Shown: piece after piece, positions 5,490 through 5,678 of the stretch
Layout of the letters: the number at the start of each line of letters is the position of its first letter
How positions within the stretch are numbered: position 1 is the first letter of the stretch
Source: an uncultured Lachnospiraceae bacterium
GTDB lineage: Bacteria; Bacillota; Clostridia; Lachnospirales; Lachnospiraceae
Assembly (NCBI GenBank): GCA_902782625.1
Contig: CACZNZ010000111.1
Span: forward strand, 1-5,678
DNA length: 5,678 nt
Reading direction: 5' to 3'
Program-made: the position numbers and the translations under genes
The notes under the pieces: generated by a model
Told to the model about the DNA's origin: nothing
Databases searched by the model: none
What the model saw: the letters and a program-made list of their open reading frames with translations, nothing else

Positions 5490-5678
5490 TTAACAATTCT
5501 GTAAAGGGGTCTGACCCCATTTTGCTTTCACCGCCTCATAGGAAGCGATGTCTCCAATATCATATCTGGAGCCGGGCATAAGATACGCATACATTGCGGC
5601 TTTCGTACTGAGCCGTTCCGCAAAAGAACCAGGTGCATCGAAGCCGCACCCATCGTCAAGGGCTTCCTGGATTCGGCA
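5490..5678 (-). CDS. Sugar-phosphate nucleotidyltransferase, C-terminal fragment
   Basis: An open minus-strand frame enters from the right edge and ends at TAA (5492-5490), giving the last 62 residues of a longer protein. The segment AMYAYLMPGSRYDIGDIASYEAVKAKW (fragment residues 28-54, key residues MPGSRYDIGD) resembles the end of the catalytic domain of nucleotidyltransferases that make NDP-sugars from sugar-1-phosphates (GalU/RmlA-like NTP_transferase fold). There YDIG or a similar motif carries the second metal-binding aspartate, here fragment residue D40. The preceding IQEALDDGCGFDAPG also fits the family. The final nine residues, WGQTPLQNC, are encoded over and just past the GGGGTCTGACCCC palindrome and look like a tail supplied by a repeat. 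The nucleotide and sugar cannot be told from this fragment. There is no sign that it belongs to the operon on the left. Confidence 0.75.
   Translation of the reverse strand, partial: CRIQEALDDGCGFDAPGSFAERLSTKAAMYAYLMPGSRYDIGDIASYEAVKAKWGQTPLQNC
5506..5518. repeat. GGGGTCTGACCCC palindromic repeat overlapping the nucleotidyltransferase 3' end
   Basis: This is a perfect 6-bp inverted repeat around a single base. On the minus strand it is flanked by AAAT before and TTT after, extending the possible stem. From memory, this exact palindrome recurs in many bacterial genomes near Y1 (REP-associated) transposases, which would make it a REP-like element. I cannot verify that here. It lies inside the coding frame and encodes part of WGQTPL. 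Confidence 0.55.

Noticed and set aside
1..5678. CRISPR arrays, tRNA or rRNA genes, integrase or transposase genes
   Set aside because: No regularly spaced repeats, cloverleaf or rRNA-like segments, or recombinase motifs were seen on either strand.

Overview
The window reads as ordinary chromosomal DNA of a Gram-positive anaerobe, probably a Clostridia/Lachnospiraceae-type Firmicute. This rests on moderate base composition, strong AAGGA/GGAGG ribosome binding sites, near-consensus sigma-A promoters and Firmicute-like transporter proteins. The assignment is an inference, not a database match.

Layout. Positions 71-3975 hold a tightly packed minus-strand operon, read from right to left. Its genes are an allantoinase/dihydroorotase-type cyclic amidohydrolase (2590-3975), a double-domain sugar ABC ATPase of the RbsA/MglA type (1060-2571) and an RbsC-type permease (71-1051). 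A 254-bp divergent intergenic region (3976-4229) separates it from a plus-strand gene (4230-5393) for a cytoplasmic Asp-box (BNR) beta-propeller protein of the sialidase-like superfamily. After a 96-bp convergent spacer rich in inverted repeats, the C-terminal 62 codons of a minus-strand sugar-phosphate nucleotidyltransferase (5490-5678) run off the right edge.

How the parts fit. Both divergent transcription units have an excellent sigma-A promoter (TTGACA-17-TAGAAT leftwards; TTGACA-18-TAATAT with an extended -10 rightwards). Just downstream of each predicted transcription start lies a copy of the same 20-bp sequence, 17/20 identical, placed in the same orientation relative to transcription. 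Its dyad is TCATCA-N8-TGATGA. This is strong sequence evidence that the transporter/amidohydrolase operon and the propeller gene are controlled together by one unidentified regulator and serve one pathway.

The likely job is import of a small carbohydrate-like compound (CUT2 ABC transporter; the substrate-binding protein is not in the window), hydrolytic opening of a cyclic amide/ureide, and cleavage of a glycosidic or related bond by the propeller protein. The combination of a cyclic amidohydrolase with a sugar transporter and a sialidase-fold protein lacking the usual RIP arginine does not match a pathway I can name. It is the best candidate here for an undescribed catabolic system. The right-hand spacer carries the palindrome GGGGTCTGACCCC, which overlaps the last codons of the nucleotidyltransferase gene and looks like a dispersed repeat.
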